Source: Sipunculus nudus
Taxonomy: Eukaryota > Annelida > Sipuncula > Golfingiida > Sipunculidae
Direction: 5' to 3'
DNA length: 64,000 nucleotides
Assembly (NCBI GenBank): GCA_026874595.1
Contig: CM049318.1
Location: 8,908,741 to 8,972,740 of the forward strand
Positions 60,791 to 64,000 of the stretch are shown in pieces. Numbering within the stretch: the stretch's first letter is position 1; every line of letters begins with the position of its first letter. The notes beneath the pieces are model-generated. The model was not told the origin of the DNA and ran no database searches. It worked only from the letters and a program-made list of their open reading frames with translations. The position numbers were made by a program, and so were the translations under genes.

Positions 60791-63700
60791 TCTTTGTTTA
60801 TTAGAACAGCACTTGATAACTAGGAAAAATTGTATGTTTTGTTGAACAGGAAAGAGAAACTGTAATGATAGCAATAATTACATGTAGTAGATAAAGATCA
60901 GAGATTTTGAAAAAGTACTTTTTCTTAATTTTCCAATTTTCTTAACCTGAGATTAAATACAATATGATTTTATGTTGTTATAGTTCAATCTTTTATGACA
61001 GAGTACAGATTTGTACAACAGTTATCACACCTTGTACATTACACACAGCTGTACTGTTTTAGATATAAATTATATCAGACATAATGATGTCATAATGTCG
61101 AACGTTGTATATCTTTCATTGCATAACCACAACTCCAACATCAGAGTGTTTACGTAACTTGGTTATAAATTACACAGTCACAGTTATTACATATGACAGC
61201 AAACATGACCTATTCATGGCAAAAACCATAGGGTTTTGCAGTCAGAATGTGATAGTGTAGGGTAATTCACAGGTTCTACATTGTCCAAAACCTCTGTGTG
61301 TATAACAGGAATTCTGAGGAAAACTGACAGAGTTATGTGATAAATATATTTGCCTTCAATTACTGGTTATTTTGTGAATGGAACTGTTTATCTATTATAA
61401 CAGTGATATTCATTGTAAAAGCAGATCTCTTTCTATAATTTTACCCCAATAACTTTTAAGATATTTGAATACAGTCACCTTCTCCATTAATTGTCATGAG
61501 GGCTTCTTTCAAAAAATAATTCTCGTTAAATTTGTTATATAACATAGTTTGCTTCTATGGGCATTATTTGCTGAGAAAGTGTGTGAGAATTTAACCTTTT
61601 GAAGTAAAAATTTTTGTGTGTTGTGGTTTTGTTTTGTTCCTATAGATAAATACCAGATATGCTTGATTATTGCACTCTTACTGTTACTTACTGTGTAATG
61701 GGAAACAGCCTTCAATAAAAAACAGATGTGCTGGTAGGTTCAGGAGGTATGAGTGTTTTAACTGTTACAAATCTGAGACCGGATGTTTAAATGTTCAGGT
61801 GAAACATACAGGTGAGGCTTACCTCACAAACACAGAATTAAATCTTTAAATGTGCCAGGAAGAATGGTATCTTACAAGTTCACAGTTTACATGATTGTTT
61901 CCATAAATTGCCCCCACCACAAGACTATGCGTACATCTCCGTTTTGTGTGTAGTTGTGTGTCACTGTGTGTGTTTGTTCACAACATAACTCATGTAGTCT
62001 TGAACTGAATCACATTTACAGGGCATTTTGTTAATGAAGAATCAATTAGATTTGGTGTGAATCCATCAAATGATCCAGTTTCAGGAAAATCACAAGTGAA
62101 CATGCATGAATGAAGCTGGGAACATGGGCTGAAAAAGTGAATGCAAACACAGCTTTGGGGGCATCCCACAATAGGGGCCTTCCACATGGCGGAGGCTTGC
62201 TTTCCCTAAATTGGAGATTTCCAGTTTACTATTAGATCTTTGTCATTTGATTTATTAAATTCTCTGGTCATTGCCTTAATCTAGGGGTTAGATGTTTGTG
62301 GTGTTTTCTTATTTAGTGTTTTGCGAGGGATCAGTTTTTTTGTAATATACATATGCTATACAGTAACATACACAAGGTAGGTTGTTTAATATGCAAGCAA
62401 AATTTTAATAGTTTGATGAGGATCCAAGGGAACATGGAACAAGAGGAAATTCTTATTAATTATTGGCAAATAATATAAAAGATCTGTTTCTATATATCTT
62501 ATCAATCTTTGAATTACAGACCTGTAATATAAATGCCCCATAATTATATTTAAAAAACTTCTGCCCTTGACAGTGATACAGATATGGATAGCACTCAGAA
62601 GATATTCATGAGGCTGCAGTATGAATAAATGTGCACTTGTGTAGATGGGTGTTTTATACATGAAGGTTTTTTTTTGATAATTTCCCGTTTGCTGGTATTG
62701 CAAATATAAAAAAAAGACCCTTGTGAACAAGAAGTGAACCACAGTACACCGTTAAACTTGAAAGATCCTCTTAATGTTCCTATTTTGTGTGTTTGAGGTT
62801 TATCTCGTGAGCATGGCCTAGTGTTGGTGTTTTATATAACACTTGTAATAACTTTACCCTGTCACCCTAATACAATCATACGACCACAACCCTAGATCTG
62901 CTGTAACGCATTACCATAGACATCTATCATATTGCATGTAGTGCACCAAAATGTTTTATTTTTGGGGTAAGGAACAAGGTTTATTTCAGTGTGATATGTA
63001 TGAATCTGAATTATATAGTATTTTACAGCTATTTATAGCAACAGTGGTAATAAATGCTGAGTGCATGACTTTTTAATAATGAGGATAAAGTTCATATACA
63101 GTAAAAGGAATTATTTTCATATGAATGAATAACAAGTGATGTAGCGTTTGGAATAATTGAGTCTCTTATGTTAATGTGATCAGCTATCTCACAACCAAGT
63201 TGTTCTGCAGGGCCTCATAACATGCTAGTAGGTTTTTGCAGATGTGATGTTGATGCTCTATTTACCATATGTTTGACTGATCCTAGCAAATTTAATGCAA
63301 ACTGAGATCCAATATGAGTTGCTTCCACCAGAAGTTAAAGCAATACACCAGATCAAACTGACTTTGACCCAGAATATAACTTTCACGGTTCCCAGTTGTT
63401 TGATAAACTGGCATGACTCTGTCTCTGAGCTTGCAGAAATGACAGATCAGGCATCTGATTTGTCATGCAGGGGGAATAGGACCAAAAACAGCAACGTTAT
63501 ACAATCCATTTTACAGTCCCAGTGATGGAGTTGCAGAGAGAGACAAATAGATGTGTGGTTTTGGTGTGTCATCATTCCACTCATCAGTGATGAGAAATGT
63601 TGACAAAAAATGAACCTTTGTTGTCAGCTAGGAGGTTGATCTCACTTGATGGTTTTACCATTCATGAAGTCAGCTTTTGTAGAGTTCTCGTTATTTGGTT

Positions 63701-64000
63701 TGATGAGCAAGAATGAATTATGAAGCACCCATCAGAGTGGAGAGAATGATGTAATCTAAATGTGTTTTGCTAATATTAATTTTTTTTTTCAATTAAGGAA
63801 AATACAAAACTCTTCAAGTTAAGGAAAATTTTTTTTATCAGAAACATTTTCTTCGAGGTAAAAAAATTTTCTTTTCTCTACAAATGCTGTGTTTTTCCTT
63901 GAAATTTTAAAATTTTTGATATTTGAAATCAAGAAATCTTTTCATGGTAATATCTTGGGAACCTTGGCAGTGCAGTAATTTACAGAAAGTAAGATAACCA
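60791..64000. other. intron/intergenic DNA, nothing recognised
   Basis: AT-rich. No exon with integrin or other family resemblance seen. ORFs up to 118 codons (62386-62742, minus) show no motif. Poly(A)/poly(T) tracts lie near 63.78-63.92 kb. Confidence 0.45.

Overview
The window is eukaryotic, intron-rich and AT-rich. A bivalve mollusc or close lophotrochozoan is likely; this is inferred from the host genes and the style of repeats, not from a diagnostic gene. Only two host genes are recognisable, both on the + strand. No tRNA, rRNA, operon or CRISPR signal was seen.

1-7 kb: the last five coding exons of an OXSR1/STK39 (Frayed) kinase gene. They encode the CCT domain that docks RFx[V/I] motifs of WNK kinases and cation-chloride cotransporters. 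The start of the gene lies to the left. Its introns hold a PIF/Harbinger-like MITE (1.25-1.69 kb), a Helentron-like element with about seven 180-bp tandem units (3.1-4.4 kb) and a degenerate tandem repeat (6.05-6.59 kb).

7-19 kb: probable 3' UTR and intergenic DNA. It contains a cluster of nuclear-receptor half-sites at 9.2 kb and a minus-strand Ty3/Gypsy relic (12.35-15.05 kb). In the relic, gag is joined to the end of RNase H, with protease, most of RT and integrase missing. A microsatellite-rich stretch follows.

19.3 kb to the right edge: the first coding exon of an integrin alpha gene (signal peptide plus the start of the beta-propeller). No second exon was recognised, so the rest is probably one very long first intron. 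It is filled with mobile DNA: a long-arm foldback MITE, about 43 copies of a 57-bp minisatellite, three copies of one Helentron-like (HINE) family, a hAT-type MITE built of GTAC-rich repeats, an almost intact 8.7-kb Ty3/Gypsy element (47.9-56.6 kb), and a probable solo LTR at 59.1 kb with a strong heat-shock promoter signature.

The most interesting unit is the 8.7-kb element. Its LTRs differ by one base in about 918 and it has a 4-bp target duplication. Gag and pol lie in one frame split by a single UAG, and RT is broken by one UGA. The integrase ends in a chromodomain-like segment. An unrecognised 153-codon ORF follows pol, directly after a strong splice-acceptor sequence, while the LTR carries a matching consensus donor just downstream of its TATA box.
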